DNA from: Trileptium ribeirensis
Lineage: Eukaryota; Nematoda; Enoplea; Enoplida; Thoracostomopsidae
NCBI GenBank assembly: GCA_030248225.1
Contig: JASANE010024933.1
Location: 1-64,000 of the forward strand
Length of the DNA: 64,000 nucleotides
Direction: 5' to 3'
The position numbers and the translations under genes are program-made. Below, one piece after another: positions 44,796 through 51,735 of this stretch (the first letter of the stretch is position 1; every line of letters starts with the position of its first letter). Below the pieces are notes generated by a model. It was not told the origin of the DNA and did not search any database. It worked only from the letters and a program-made list of their open reading frames with translations.

Positions 44796-45267
44796 CGTAA
44801 GCTTGAATAATGTTGATTCCAACGTATCGCTGACGAAGTACTTTATCCAAATCATACGTTGCTAGATGCTTCATAAATCTAGCTCCCATGTAGCAATTAC
44901 TAAATGTGTATCCACGATAGATACCAACAGCTCGAGCAAGTATCAATCCGTAATGGTATGGTATTGATAGGCTGTTGAATATATGTTCAAAGACGTCAAA
45001 GAGATATACCATTTTCGAGCTCCATTTAAGGTTTTGCGGTGGTTTGAGATGAACGTTGAAATGTAGGTTGGATAAGGATTTGTTTATCCAAATTATATCA
45101 TAACCCTTTGCAGGATTCCACTTTTCGCTTGACCCATTTGTCCAATCATCGTAGCACAGAGTTTTGTTTTCTTGCTTTGACGGGTTGTTATTTAAGCATA
45201 ATAAAACAGTTTCAACAATAGTAGCTATAAATAGTGCACAACATAATAAAATTATGCGTTTATCCAT
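44788..45267 (-). CDS. Membrane-anchored Polinton protein of unknown function (159 aa)
   Basis: The start at 45267 is chosen because the TTCTTAAAAGGA box lies 25 nt upstream. The longer open frame lacks a better start. An N-terminal hydrophobic segment (residues about 4-26, ILLCCALFIATIVETVLLCL) looks like a signal anchor. N-x-S/T sites (NKT, NGS, NKS) support a lumenal or extracellular C-terminal domain with several Cys. It sits downstream of the capsid gene, so a virion membrane or release role is possible. No family is recognised. Confidence 0.55.
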   Translation of the reverse strand: MDKRIILLCCALFIATIVETVLLCLNNNPSKQENKTLCYDDWTNGSSEKWNPAKGYDIIWINKSLSNLHFNVHLKPPQNLKWSSKMVYLFDVFEHIFNSLSIPYHYGLILARAVGIYRGYTFSNCYMGARFMKHLATYDLDKVLRQRYVGINIIQAYDG

Positions 45268-45290
45268 AGTTGTTATACAATGGTATTCAT

Positions 45291-45302
45291 TCCTTTTAAG
45301 AA
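45291..45302 (-). promoter_or_regulatory. TTCTTAAAAGGA box
   Basis: Conserved element motif, 25 nt before the ATG at 45267. Confidence 0.65.
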
Positions 45303-46582
45303 ATTTTATTCCAATACACTTCCCTTTTTTCGTTAATATGTAATTCAGAGGTAAACTCTCCCATTGCAAATATCACAATTGCATGTTTCAACTCCTCTAC
45401 AAAATCTATTGATAGTCTTACCTGTCCATCTGATGGGTTTGAAATATAATTACAATCACTACTGTGATCTTTACTTAAATCGATACAAAATATTTGATAT
45501 CCTGCACCGTATCTAAACCCAACTTCAGTTAGTCCCAAATTTTCATTTCTACCATTCAACGCGTATAATGTATTGTAAAACAGTCTCATATTATTACCAG
45601 CTTTACACGGTAGGGAGACATTACAAGGGTACCTGTCATCATTCATAAATAATGTAAAGCTATTCATATCAGGTAGATTTAGCTTAAACAAGTTTGATTT
45701 TGCTGCACCTGTGTACGCTTCTTGTGTTATTCCCCAAATATATATTCTTCGAGGTAACACACCATCAAAAATTGTCCAATCTACGTTTTGTAGACCTTTA
45801 TTTACAGACAATGTATATAATTTGTATCTTATCGCGGGAAGTATAACTGCCCCAATTCTATTTTGAATTTCAAGAGCTTCTTTTGTTAATCGTGCTTTAG
45901 GTATATAGAGTTTGAAATCATTGATACGAATTTGAAATTTATTAGCTGGTTCATGCAGCAATATTAGAGATGGTGTACTTCGCGTAAATTTAAATTCTAA
46001 CCTTGTTTTTGGTGGTAGGTATTTGGGAGTTAAATGTGCATCTATAATTAGTGGAAAATACATTTCACATTTTTGTGATCCCATTACTAATGCATTTCGA
46101 TAAACGGAACCTTCATTATTCTCAAGATCATCAAACATGTATGTCTGATCAGGTTTATAAAGACACCCCGCTAAATATTGTTTTCTTTGTTCCTCACTCA
46201 TATGTAACATATACAATATGTATGTCATCCAGGGGTAGTGTTTTTGGTTGTGGGTTATCGGTTCTCCATTTATTTTCATCTCAACTGATGAAAAGAGTCC
46301 ATACCCGAACATATTACATGGTGCAAATTTAAGAGCTGTATCTTTAATCTCCTTACCATCACCTTTCAGTATTTGAAATTCAATATATACAAATATTTCA
46401 GATAAATCAATCAAATCAAATGCACTTTCACCAATTTTAAAACGAAACGAGTCATCTGTATCAGTGCTGGGTAAAGTTGTTTCACAAGCGACTTCAATCA
46501 TTTGTGTTGACATGATTGAGTCTTGAACCGGGTACTTATCACCCCGCCAATTAAGTTTTTCGACGCCGCATACGTTTGCCAT
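45296..46582 (-). CDS. MCP: Major capsid protein, double jelly-roll
   Basis: Start taken at 46582 (MANVCGVEK), because the promoter box lies 28 nt upstream and the longer frame reads through another gene. 428 residues, mostly beta-strand, matching the Polinton double jelly-roll major capsid family in its overall pattern: an N-terminal virion-assembly segment, a MKINGEPITHNQ-like strand pair near residue 110, a YLPPKTRLEF segment near 200, and a characteristic C-terminal strand set ending in an AIVIFAMGEF / EVYWNK-like sequence. It would form the icosahedral shell. The frame is intact. Confidence 0.85.
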   Translation of the reverse strand: MANVCGVEKLNWRGDKYPVQDSIMSTQMIEVACETTLPSTDTDDSFRFKIGESAFDLIDLSEIFVYIEFQILKGDGKEIKDTALKFAPCNMFGYGLFSSVEMKINGEPITHNQKHYPWMTYILYMLHMSEEQRKQYLAGCLYKPDQTYMFDDLENNEGSVYRNALVMGSQKCEMYFPLIIDAHLTPKYLPPKTRLEFKFTRSTPSLILLHEPANKFQIRINDFKLYIPKARLTKEALEIQNRIGAVILPAIRYKLYTLSVNKGLQNVDWTIFDGVLPRRIYIWGITQEAYTGAAKSNLFKLNLPDMNSFTLFMNDDRYPCNVSLPCKAGNNMRLFYNTLYALNGRNENLGLTEVGFRYGAGYQIFCIDLSKDHSSDCNYISNPSDGQVRLSIDFVEELKHAIVIFAMGEFTSELHINEKREVYWNKIS

Positions 46583-46688
46583 TTTTCTTTTTCTTTGCTG
46601 GTTTACGATGCTTTTTAAGACTTTTCTTCTTCTTAACAATTGGAATAGCTTTTAGAAGCCTTCTCGAATTAAAACATAGAGGTAGCAT
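46551..46688 (-). CDS. Short, very basic core peptide (45 aa), adenovirus pX/mu-like
   Basis: A small ATG-to-TAA frame of 45 codons, about half Lys/Arg, including KKKKSLKKHRKPAKKKK and a terminal MRRRKT. A promoter box lies 32 nt upstream (46721-46730), in the same position as for the other genes. Its end overlaps the start of the capsid gene by 32 nt in another frame, so the capsid promoter box lies inside it. Size, charge and place next to the capsid genes recall the DNA-condensing core peptides of adenoviruses and adintoviruses. Function is inferred from composition and context only. Confidence 0.6.
   Translation of the reverse strand: MLPLCFNSRRLLKAIPIVKKKKSLKKHRKPAKKKKNGKRMRRRKT
46611..46622 (-). 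promoter_or_regulatory. AGTCTTAAAAAG box
   Basis: 28 nt before the capsid ATG at 46582. Confidence 0.65.
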
Positions 46689-46720
46689 TTTTTAACTTAT
46701 ATTTATTAAATTTATTCATC

Positions 46721-46732
46721 CTTTTTAAGAAC
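46721..46732 (-). promoter_or_regulatory. TTCTTAAAAAGG box before the basic peptide gene
   Basis: 32 nt before the ATG at 46688. It is the best evidence that the 45-codon frame is a gene. Confidence 0.65.
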
Positions 46733-47345
46733 TAAACCATAACCTCAATATCATCTTTGCGTTTGGAAAAAACTCAACACTTTGAAAATCTGAATCAAGC
46801 ACATCAAATTGGAAAAACTTTAACATGCAACTGTTTAACTCAAGGCTCATTGTATTTTTCACATTAGACGAAATTACGTGTAGTAGTGGTTTGTATCTTC
46901 CGTTTACTATTCGTTCTTTCACAAAAGAACTCATTATAAACGTGGGTTTGTTATGTTGCATGTTGACACATTTGTTTCCAACATGTTTACCGTTTTTCAG
47001 GTGTAAAGCGTTGAGTCCAAATAATTGTTGTATTTCCGGAAATATCTTAATTTCTGCCTTACCTAACATATATACACTAACACGATCACAGATGGGGTCA
47101 ACTGTAAACTCAATATCTTGACTAAATGTGTTTAGGTAAGATAACAAATTGTTGATATTGTAGTAGCCTTTATCAACAGTAAACCGTTTCCAAGATTTAT
47201 TTGTGAAATATTCAACAATACCCCCCTCAATATTTTTGTATTTGGTGGGAAGTTGAACATCCAGTACTTTAACTTTTGTAGCGCAAAATGCTGTCGGAAA
47301 CTCAACAACCGGTTCGCTCAGATTGCAAACAACTACAACTTCCAT
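46725..47345 (-). CDS. Minor capsid protein (penton-like, single jelly-roll)
   Basis: 206 residues, predicted nearly all beta-strand, directly upstream of the capsid gene, which is the usual Polinton position for the penton protein. Typical features are the N-terminal VVVVCNLSEPV strand and the C-terminal hydrophobic strands ending ILRLWF. The frame is intact, with a promoter box 25 nt upstream. It would occupy the capsid vertices. Confidence 0.75.
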   Translation of the reverse strand: MEVVVVCNLSEPVVEFPTAFCATKVKVLDVQLPTKYKNIEGGIVEYFTNKSWKRFTVDKGYYNINNLLSYLNTFSQDIEFTVDPICDRVSVYMLGKAEIKIFPEIQQLFGLNALHLKNGKHVGNKCVNMQHNKPTFIMSSFVKERIVNGRYKPLLHVISSNVKNTMSLELNSCMLKFFQFDVLDSDFQSVEFFPNAKMILRLWFSS

Positions 47346-47364
47346 GATTGTTGATTACATTTTA

Positions 47365-47883
47365 TTAAAGTCTTTTAAGGATATTATATATAGTATTGCA
47401 AGACAAATAAAAATCATTTATACACTTACAACCGGTTATAACTACATTCCCACTCCCATAAATCAAACACACACCCTTCTCAATCTTAAGTTTCATACTA
47501 TTATGCAGCTCGGGTTCATACATTACAGTGTATTTGGATCTCAGACTTTCATAGACGAAAGGTAAATTTAAGTTAAATCCACATTTCAACATTCCAACAA
47601 CATTTTTAAGTTGTACATCAAATTTTCGAATGCATGAATATCCCAATTCGTTTAATTTTTCGTAAACTATATATAAAATTAATTTTGCTTCATCTTCTGA
47701 CTTCACCCCCACTACTACTAGCTTTCCATTGGAAAACAGTAAAATCGTTCCCCTCGGTTTGAATTTCCATATACCACCATTAAATCGTAAAATATCAAAG
47801 TCAAAATTATCAAGTACACAAGATAGATATAACAAATCAACGTTGCATCCAATGTCTGATGTTATTGTCATATTTGTTATCAT
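47365..47883 (-). CDS. Divergent TATA-binding protein (TBP) encoded by the Polinton
   Basis: 172 residues from the ATG at 47883, which overlaps the stop of the upstream NADAR gene (ATGA). The whole protein matches the two-repeat TBP saddle. Repeat 1 has IGCNVDL, LRFNGGIWKF, a ILLFSNGKLVVVGVKSEDEA segment, then KLNELGY. Repeat 2 has FDVQLKNVVG, YEPEL, LIYGSGNVVITGCK and ends IYNILK. Length equals the conserved TBP core. Of the four minor-groove-intercalating Phe of eukaryotic TBP, the two of repeat 1 are kept (F34, F50). Those of repeat 2 are changed (H127, Y142). The first of the two central Asn is Asp (D10), the second is kept (N94). The fold seems intact and DNA contacts altered, suggesting changed promoter preference. 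It should act in the nucleus in transcription initiation on the element. The longer open frame up to 48129 overlaps the NADAR gene and is not expected to be translated. Confidence 0.85.
   Translation of the reverse strand: MITNMTITSDIGCNVDLLYLSCVLDNFDFDILRFNGGIWKFKPRGTILLFSNGKLVVVGVKSEDEAKLILYIVYEKLNELGYSCIRKFDVQLKNVVGMLKCGFNLNLPFVYESLRSKYTVMYEPELHNSMKLKIEKGVCLIYGSGNVVITGCKCINDFYLSCNTIYNILKRL
47371..47382 (-). promoter_or_regulatory. TCCTTAAAAGA box
   Basis: 25 nt before the ATG at 47345. First position of the core varies (CC for TC). Confidence 0.6.
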
Positions 47884-48389
47884 TTGTTTTCGTCTCGAAT
47901 TTCCATCCATAGTCGACCCAGTTTGTTCAGTCCCTTCCATTCCTCCATATCCTGAACGTTTTCGTCGTATACACTTTTTCCGATGCCCCAGTAGTAGTCC
48001 CATTCCGATGCCTCCGCTATTATCGCATCGTCCGTTGCCATCACCGCAGCTCGCACGTGTGGGTGCTGTTGGAATTTCGCCTGCAGCCCCACTTTCATCA
48101 CTTTCACAGCATGATTGTTCTTTATCCATTCTACGATATCGAAGTTGGTTATTTGTTGTCCAAGTTTTTTGTGTATAGACGGCTTATAAGAGTTCATAAT
48201 ATGGTAGTATGACAGCTCATCGTTGAAGTAACGAGCCTTCTCGCTTTGATACCATTGTTCGACGCAACTGTATTTGACTCCATTTATTGTAATGTATCCA
48301 ATATTAAAGTTACTGAATATGCTCCAACCAGATCGGAATAAAACAAGCTGTTTTCCATCGGTGCTAACACAGTACTTAGTATGCTCCAT
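47880..48389 (-). CDS. NADAR-domain (YbiA-like) protein
   Basis: 169 residues covering a complete NADAR domain: SGWSIFSNF near residue 20, GVKYSCVEQWYQSEKA near 40-55, a helix with the LGQQITNFDIVEW segment near 80, KFQQH near 105, and the C-terminal EASEWDYYWGIG and GLNKLGRLWMEIR motifs, which hold the conserved acidic and Trp residues. Family members are N-glycosidases: some act on riboflavin pathway intermediates, others remove ADP-ribose from nucleic-acid guanine, including the partners of DarT-type toxins. A role in countering host NAD/ADP-ribose-based defence is inference. Its stop overlaps the start of the TBP gene, so the two are expressed together. Confidence 0.85.
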   Translation of the reverse strand: MEHTKYCVSTDGKQLVLFRSGWSIFSNFNIGYITINGVKYSCVEQWYQSEKARYFNDELSYYHIMNSYKPSIHKKLGQQITNFDIVEWIKNNHAVKVMKVGLQAKFQQHPHVRAAVMATDDAIIAEASEWDYYWGIGKSVYDENVQDMEEWKGLNKLGRLWMEIRDENK

Positions 48390-48444
48390 GACTGCAGAAT
48401 GAAAATAATAACGATTGAAGCTGCTTATATACTATGCGATGGTT

Positions 48445-48456
48445 CTTTTTAAGAAT
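48445..48456 (-). promoter_or_regulatory. TTCTTAAAAAG box before the NADAR-TBP pair
   Basis: Lies 55 nt before the NADAR ATG, farther than for the other genes. A conventional TATATAAG also occurs between (about 48425-48432, minus strand). Confidence 0.6.
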
Positions 48457-48486
48457 ATCACCCCCACACAGATCACCCCCACACAG
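48457..48486. repeat. Tandem 15-bp copies of the element-end motif
   Basis: Two exact copies of ATCACCCCCACACAG lie head to tail. CCCCCACACAG is the terminal sequence of the element, so the end motif recurs internally, just upstream of the NADAR-TBP promoter. Confidence 0.85.
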
Positions 48487-48892
48487 TTCTCCACTTGGTT
48501 TTCTGTTCAGCCACTTTACCTTTTCTACCTCTACCAAACGCTGCTAACGGTACTCCTCGCAGAAGCGCTTCAAATTTATCTGAATCTAGCGGTCGTGGGG
48601 GAGAAAAGTTGATATCAGAAGTAAAATACTTTACTAAATCAAAAATGTTTGATCCAATAGTTTTATCTGGGTAAATTATTTGATTGTTTGCATTTAATTT
48701 TAAATCTTTAATGCTATTTAACATCAGTTTAGCTTTACTACGTAAATTTTTCGGAAACATAAGTGACAAATCTGTTTTTTCTCGAGTTTCATAAATATCC
48801 ACTTCGTTTTTTATTGGTTCTTTATCTTGCAAACTACTGTTTCTCATAATATCCAACCAGCTTACAGGTACAACTGCCATCTTACGTGCCAT
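48473..48892 (-). CDS. Conserved Polinton protein of unknown function (139 aa)
   Basis: ATG at 48892, overlapping the end of the upstream gene by 11 nt, with no box of its own. The central part contains IIYPDKTIGSNIFDLVKYF followed by PPRPLDSDKFEALLR, an arrangement I recognise from uncharacterised proteins found in many Polintons. The end is basic (GRGRKGK). The last codons lie in the 15-bp end-motif repeat, so the C-terminus (TVWG) may be recent. Function unknown. Confidence 0.6.
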   Translation of the reverse strand: MARKMAVVPVSWLDIMRNSSLQDKEPIKNEVDIYETREKTDLSLMFPKNLRSKAKLMLNSIKDLKLNANNQIIYPDKTIGSNIFDLVKYFTSDINFSPPRPLDSDKFEALLRGVPLAAFGRGRKGKVAEQKTKWRTVWG

Positions 48893-49157
48893 AATGTTTC
48901 TTGTAAAAACGTGTTAGAGTTTTCACGATATTGGGTTTTAAGAGTTTACGTTTCCTAGAAGCTGACAAATTCTTAGTTGCAAGCTTTTTAAGAACATTTT
49001 GCTTCCCCTTGCTTCTCAACAACGTATTATATGCAATCTCACTCAATGCGTGTAAAAGCGAAATGCTAGCATTTTTAATAATAATAGAGATTACTTTTGG
49101 TGATGAAATGTGTAAAAAATCCAACGATACTTTATTTCTTTCGATGTTTCTAGACAT
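48882..49157 (-). CDS. Small basic helical Polinton protein (91 aa)
   Basis: Start taken at 49157 (MSRNIERNK), 23 nt after a promoter box. The sequence has a hydrophobic helix, then ALSEIAYNTLLRSKGKQNVLKKLATK and an SASRKRKLLKP segment. This matches a small protein family that accompanies the ATPase and capsid genes in many Polintons. Function unknown. The intracellular particle is the likely site of action. Confidence 0.6.
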   Translation of the reverse strand: MSRNIERNKVSLDFLHISSPKVISIIIKNASISLLHALSEIAYNTLLRSKGKQNVLKKLATKNLSASRKRKLLKPNIVKTLTRFYKKHYGT

Positions 49158-49179
49158 TTTTAATATCCTATACAAGCAT

Positions 49180-49191
49180 CCTTTTTAAGAA
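49180..49191 (-). promoter_or_regulatory. TTCTTAAAAAGG box
   Basis: 23 nt before the ATG at 49157. Confidence 0.65.
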
Positions 49192-49907
49192 TATACAAAC
49201 AACTGATCGTCATCGGGGAAAATACATTGTCGCACCCTTAGTACACTCTCTGTAGCTGGTTTTAGATCAAGAAATAGATAACCATACGGTTGTTTAGTTG
49301 CTTGCTCAAATGCGCTTGAAAGAAAATTGGGTTTAGAAGGCCACATTTGTCTTCCCAAGGTGTGTATCATTGACTGATCACGGAAGTTGGGAAACAAAAC
49401 CATATACTGAGCATTGCGGGTGATTGTTCGCATGTATTTACCTTCATGATACAAATTCTGTGTAACAAAAATTGTGCTTAACTTATTATGACGCATACGA
49501 GAAAACGCTGCTGCAAGTTTCTTATCATTTGCTGCCTCGATCATTAGATCATCCAATACACATAAAACGTGTCCTAAGTCTGTAGGAAATTCAGAGGGAA
49601 TACCTTCATGTAGTTCAAAGTTGGGTATTTCTCTCAACATTGTACTGTAGATGTCTTGAAAAATACTGTAACAATATAAAATTTTGTCCACCTTTTCATC
49701 AAAGTACATGTGTTTAAGCAATCTGTAAATCCATTGTGTTTTTCCGCTACCTGTTTGACCACTTACAACACATGTAAACGGTAATTCCAAAGGTAAAAGT
49801 ACTTTATCACTGTTAACTTGATGAACAGTTTTACAAGATTTCTTATGTCTGTGTAAATGCTGACGAGATGTATAAGTACGCTTACAGTTGCTACATACAT
49901 GATCCAT
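49185..49907 (-). CDS. Genome-packaging ATPase (A32/FtsK-HerA type) with N-terminal zinc finger
   Basis: 240 residues. An N-terminal C2HC-type zinc finger (C5, C8, H21, C25) precedes the ATPase. Walker A is GQTGSGKT at residues 50-57. Walker B is VLCVLDDL near 113-120, followed by a sensor-like IFVTQN motif. The order and length match the Polinton packaging ATPase, which pumps element DNA into the capsid. The frame is intact and a box lies 24 nt upstream. Confidence 0.9.
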   Translation of the reverse strand: MDHVCSNCKRTYTSRQHLHRHKKSCKTVHQVNSDKVLLPLELPFTCVVSGQTGSGKTQWIYRLLKHMYFDEKVDKILYCYSIFQDIYSTMLREIPNFELHEGIPSEFPTDLGHVLCVLDDLMIEAANDKKLAAAFSRMRHNKLSTIFVTQNLYHEGKYMRTITRNAQYMVLFPNFRDQSMIHTLGRQMWPSKPNFLSSAFEQATKQPYGYLFLDLKPATESVLRVRQCIFPDDDQLFVYS

Positions 49908-49931
49908 GGTTAAATTTTAAGTAGTCTAAGT

Positions 49932-49943
49932 CTTTTTAAGAGA
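49932..49943 (-). promoter_or_regulatory. CTCTTAAAAAGA box
   Basis: 24 nt before the ATPase ATG at 49907. Confidence 0.65.
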
Positions 49944-49945
49944 TT

Positions 49946-50132
49946 TGTACCCCTACGGGTACAGTTTGTACCCTTACAGGTGCGGTTTGTACCCCTACGA
50001 GTACGTATATGGGCGTGGTTTGTAACCTTATGGGTACGGTTTACAACCCTATTTTATACCCCTACGAGTACGTGTATGTTTGTACCCTTGCAGGTGTGGT
50101 TTATATCCCTATGGGTATATTTTGTACCCCTA
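49946..50132. repeat. GTACCC...GGGTAC palindromic minisatellite between integrase and ATPase
   Basis: About eight imperfect copies of TTTGTACCCCTACGGGTACG, each partly self-complementary (TACCC/GGGTA). They fill the whole gap from the integrase stop codon to the ATPase promoter box. Confidence 0.75.
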
Positions 50133-51191
50133 CAGTGGTTGTAAATCGTCTTCATGTACCCATGAATTCATTGATTTGGGGTACCCAAGCCACTTTACAA
50201 GGTACTCTGTACCCCTTTTGGTCCTGCGTTTGCGTATAATTTTCTCAATTTTATATGAATCACCCACTACTTTAACGTTTTGTAGCTCTTGCTTATAAAA
50301 TCTTCCCAATATAGTTTCCTTATTAGCATCTTCAATTTCGTAAACTGGAGGATTGAATGGTAGTTGTTTACTTATCGTAAACACTTCACGTGACCACAAC
50401 TGGTTAAATCCACGTTCAAAAGGAAGCCGTTCAATGGATACACGTACAATATCGCCTAGTTGAAACTTATATCGAACATCCACATCTTGCGCTGGAAATA
50501 ACTTTTCCCTAATCTCATCTTCATTATCCTCACTAACATTTGAAGGTGTGAAGCTATAACTGTTTTCTGTATTGTTATAACTATCAACCAGTGATTGAAG
50601 ACTATCAATATATCTACGAGAATTTTTGGAAGTTAGAAATTTATAAATTTTTGATTTCAAAGTACGTATAAAGCGCTCAGCAATACTTGCTTTTGTTTCC
50701 TTATTCTTAGCAGTATAAACATTTATACCATTTTCCTTACAATAATCATATAACAGGTTATTTACAAACTCTTTACCGTTATCAGTTTGAAAGTTGTCAG
50801 GTCGAATTCGTTCAAAAACTGTTTTTAAAGCTGTTAAAACAGCATTTGCCGACTTATTTTTAAGAGGCACAACCCAAACATATTTGGAAAAGCAGTCAAT
50901 AACAACAAGTAAATATTTTATACCATCATTATATGATGATAAGTTACTTATATCAGCTAAATCGGCCTGAAATAAATCATTTAAACCTTTGACAACAGTA
51001 CGTCTACGTTTAAATCTTAATCTTCTAGGTTTATGTAACGTATATGTTTCCTGCCCACGTAACCAATCCTGTACTTCCCTAAGTTTTACTTTATAACCTC
51101 GTTGTTTAGCTTCTCTATAAAGTTTAGGTGCAGTTGAAAAGCCTGCACTACTTGTAGGGTTGTAGTATATATCTTTAAGTTTAGAATCCAT
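50130..51191 (-). CDS. Polinton integrase (retroviral-type) with chromodomain
   Basis: 353 residues, intact. The rve-type core has D77 (QADLAD), D137 (QTDNGKEF) and E172 (SIAERFIRT), giving a D,D34E triad. The N-terminal 60 residues are basic. A complete C-terminal chromodomain covers about residues 312-351 (YKIEKIIRKR ... EYLVKWLGYPKSMNSW), which should direct insertion to modified histone tails. It inserts the element by cutting at the terminal repeats. A promoter box lies 26 nt upstream. Confidence 0.93.
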   Translation of the reverse strand: MDSKLKDIYYNPTSSAGFSTAPKLYREAKQRGYKVKLREVQDWLRGQETYTLHKPRRLRFKRRRTVVKGLNDLFQADLADISNLSSYNDGIKYLLVVIDCFSKYVWVVPLKNKSANAVLTALKTVFERIRPDNFQTDNGKEFVNNLLYDYCKENGINVYTAKNKETKASIAERFIRTLKSKIYKFLTSKNSRRYIDSLQSLVDSYNNTENSYSFTPSNVSEDNEDEIREKLFPAQDVDVRYKFQLGDIVRVSIERLPFERGFNQLWSREVFTISKQLPFNPPVYEIEDANKETILGRFYKQELQNVKVVGDSYKIEKIIRKRRTKRGTEYLVKWLGYPKSMNSWVHEDDLQPL

Positions 51192-51217
51192 TCTTCACCT
51201 TATCACTAACCACATTT

Positions 51218-51229
51218 GTTTTTAAGACT
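51218..51229 (-). promoter_or_regulatory. AGTCTTAAAAAC box
   Basis: 26 nt before the integrase ATG. Confidence 0.6.
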
Positions 51230-51268
51230 CCGCATAACACTAAGAGCGCAGGAGCCGCACACCATTTA

Positions 51269-51700
51269 TTAAACATCAATATCAATATTCATAAGCAAAT
51301 CATCATCATCATTACTATTAGACAATTCCTGTAACAATTCAATAAAGTCTTCATCGCTAACATTATACGTTTTGCAATGTCCATAAGCATAAGAACTTAT
51401 TCCATCGTGCAATATATACCGTTTATCATCATATGCAGACAAGCTCGTCTTATTGAGTGTCACTGTATTTAATACATGTTTATCACTGTGAATCATATTC
51501 ATTTTATGCTTCATATTACTACCGCTAAATAGAATGTTATAATAGTCCTGATGCCGCATTTGGTTCTTTACAACTGTCTTTTTGATACCTTTTGCACGCT
51601 TCTTTTCCACACCACCACATTTGATACTATACATTTTTGATCGTAGTCCTACAAATTCCTCTATTGGTATTCCCGCCGTTTCGTCTTTCATTTTACCCAA
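51269..51700 (-). pseudogene. DNA polymerase B, C-terminal (thumb) part in shifted frame
   Basis: Continues the polymerase after two frame breaks between about 51700 and 51770. It carries the usual Polinton PolB ending: GKMKDE, a LRSKMYSI segment and a basic AKGIKKTVV stretch. The rest is an Asp-rich tail. No independent start is expected. Confidence 0.8.
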
Positions 51701-51735
51701 GGACTTTCTTATTCGCTGTTGAGTATAGGGGATGA

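Noticed and set aside
46583..46639. Longer N-terminus of the capsid protein from 46639
   Set aside because: It lies within the basic peptide gene and over the capsid promoter box. The ATG at 46582 has the regular spacing to the box.
47884..48129. N-terminal extension of the TBP frame up to 48129
   Set aside because: It overlaps the NADAR coding sequence entirely, has low-complexity Gly/Ser/Arg composition, and TBP similarity begins only after the ATG at 47883.
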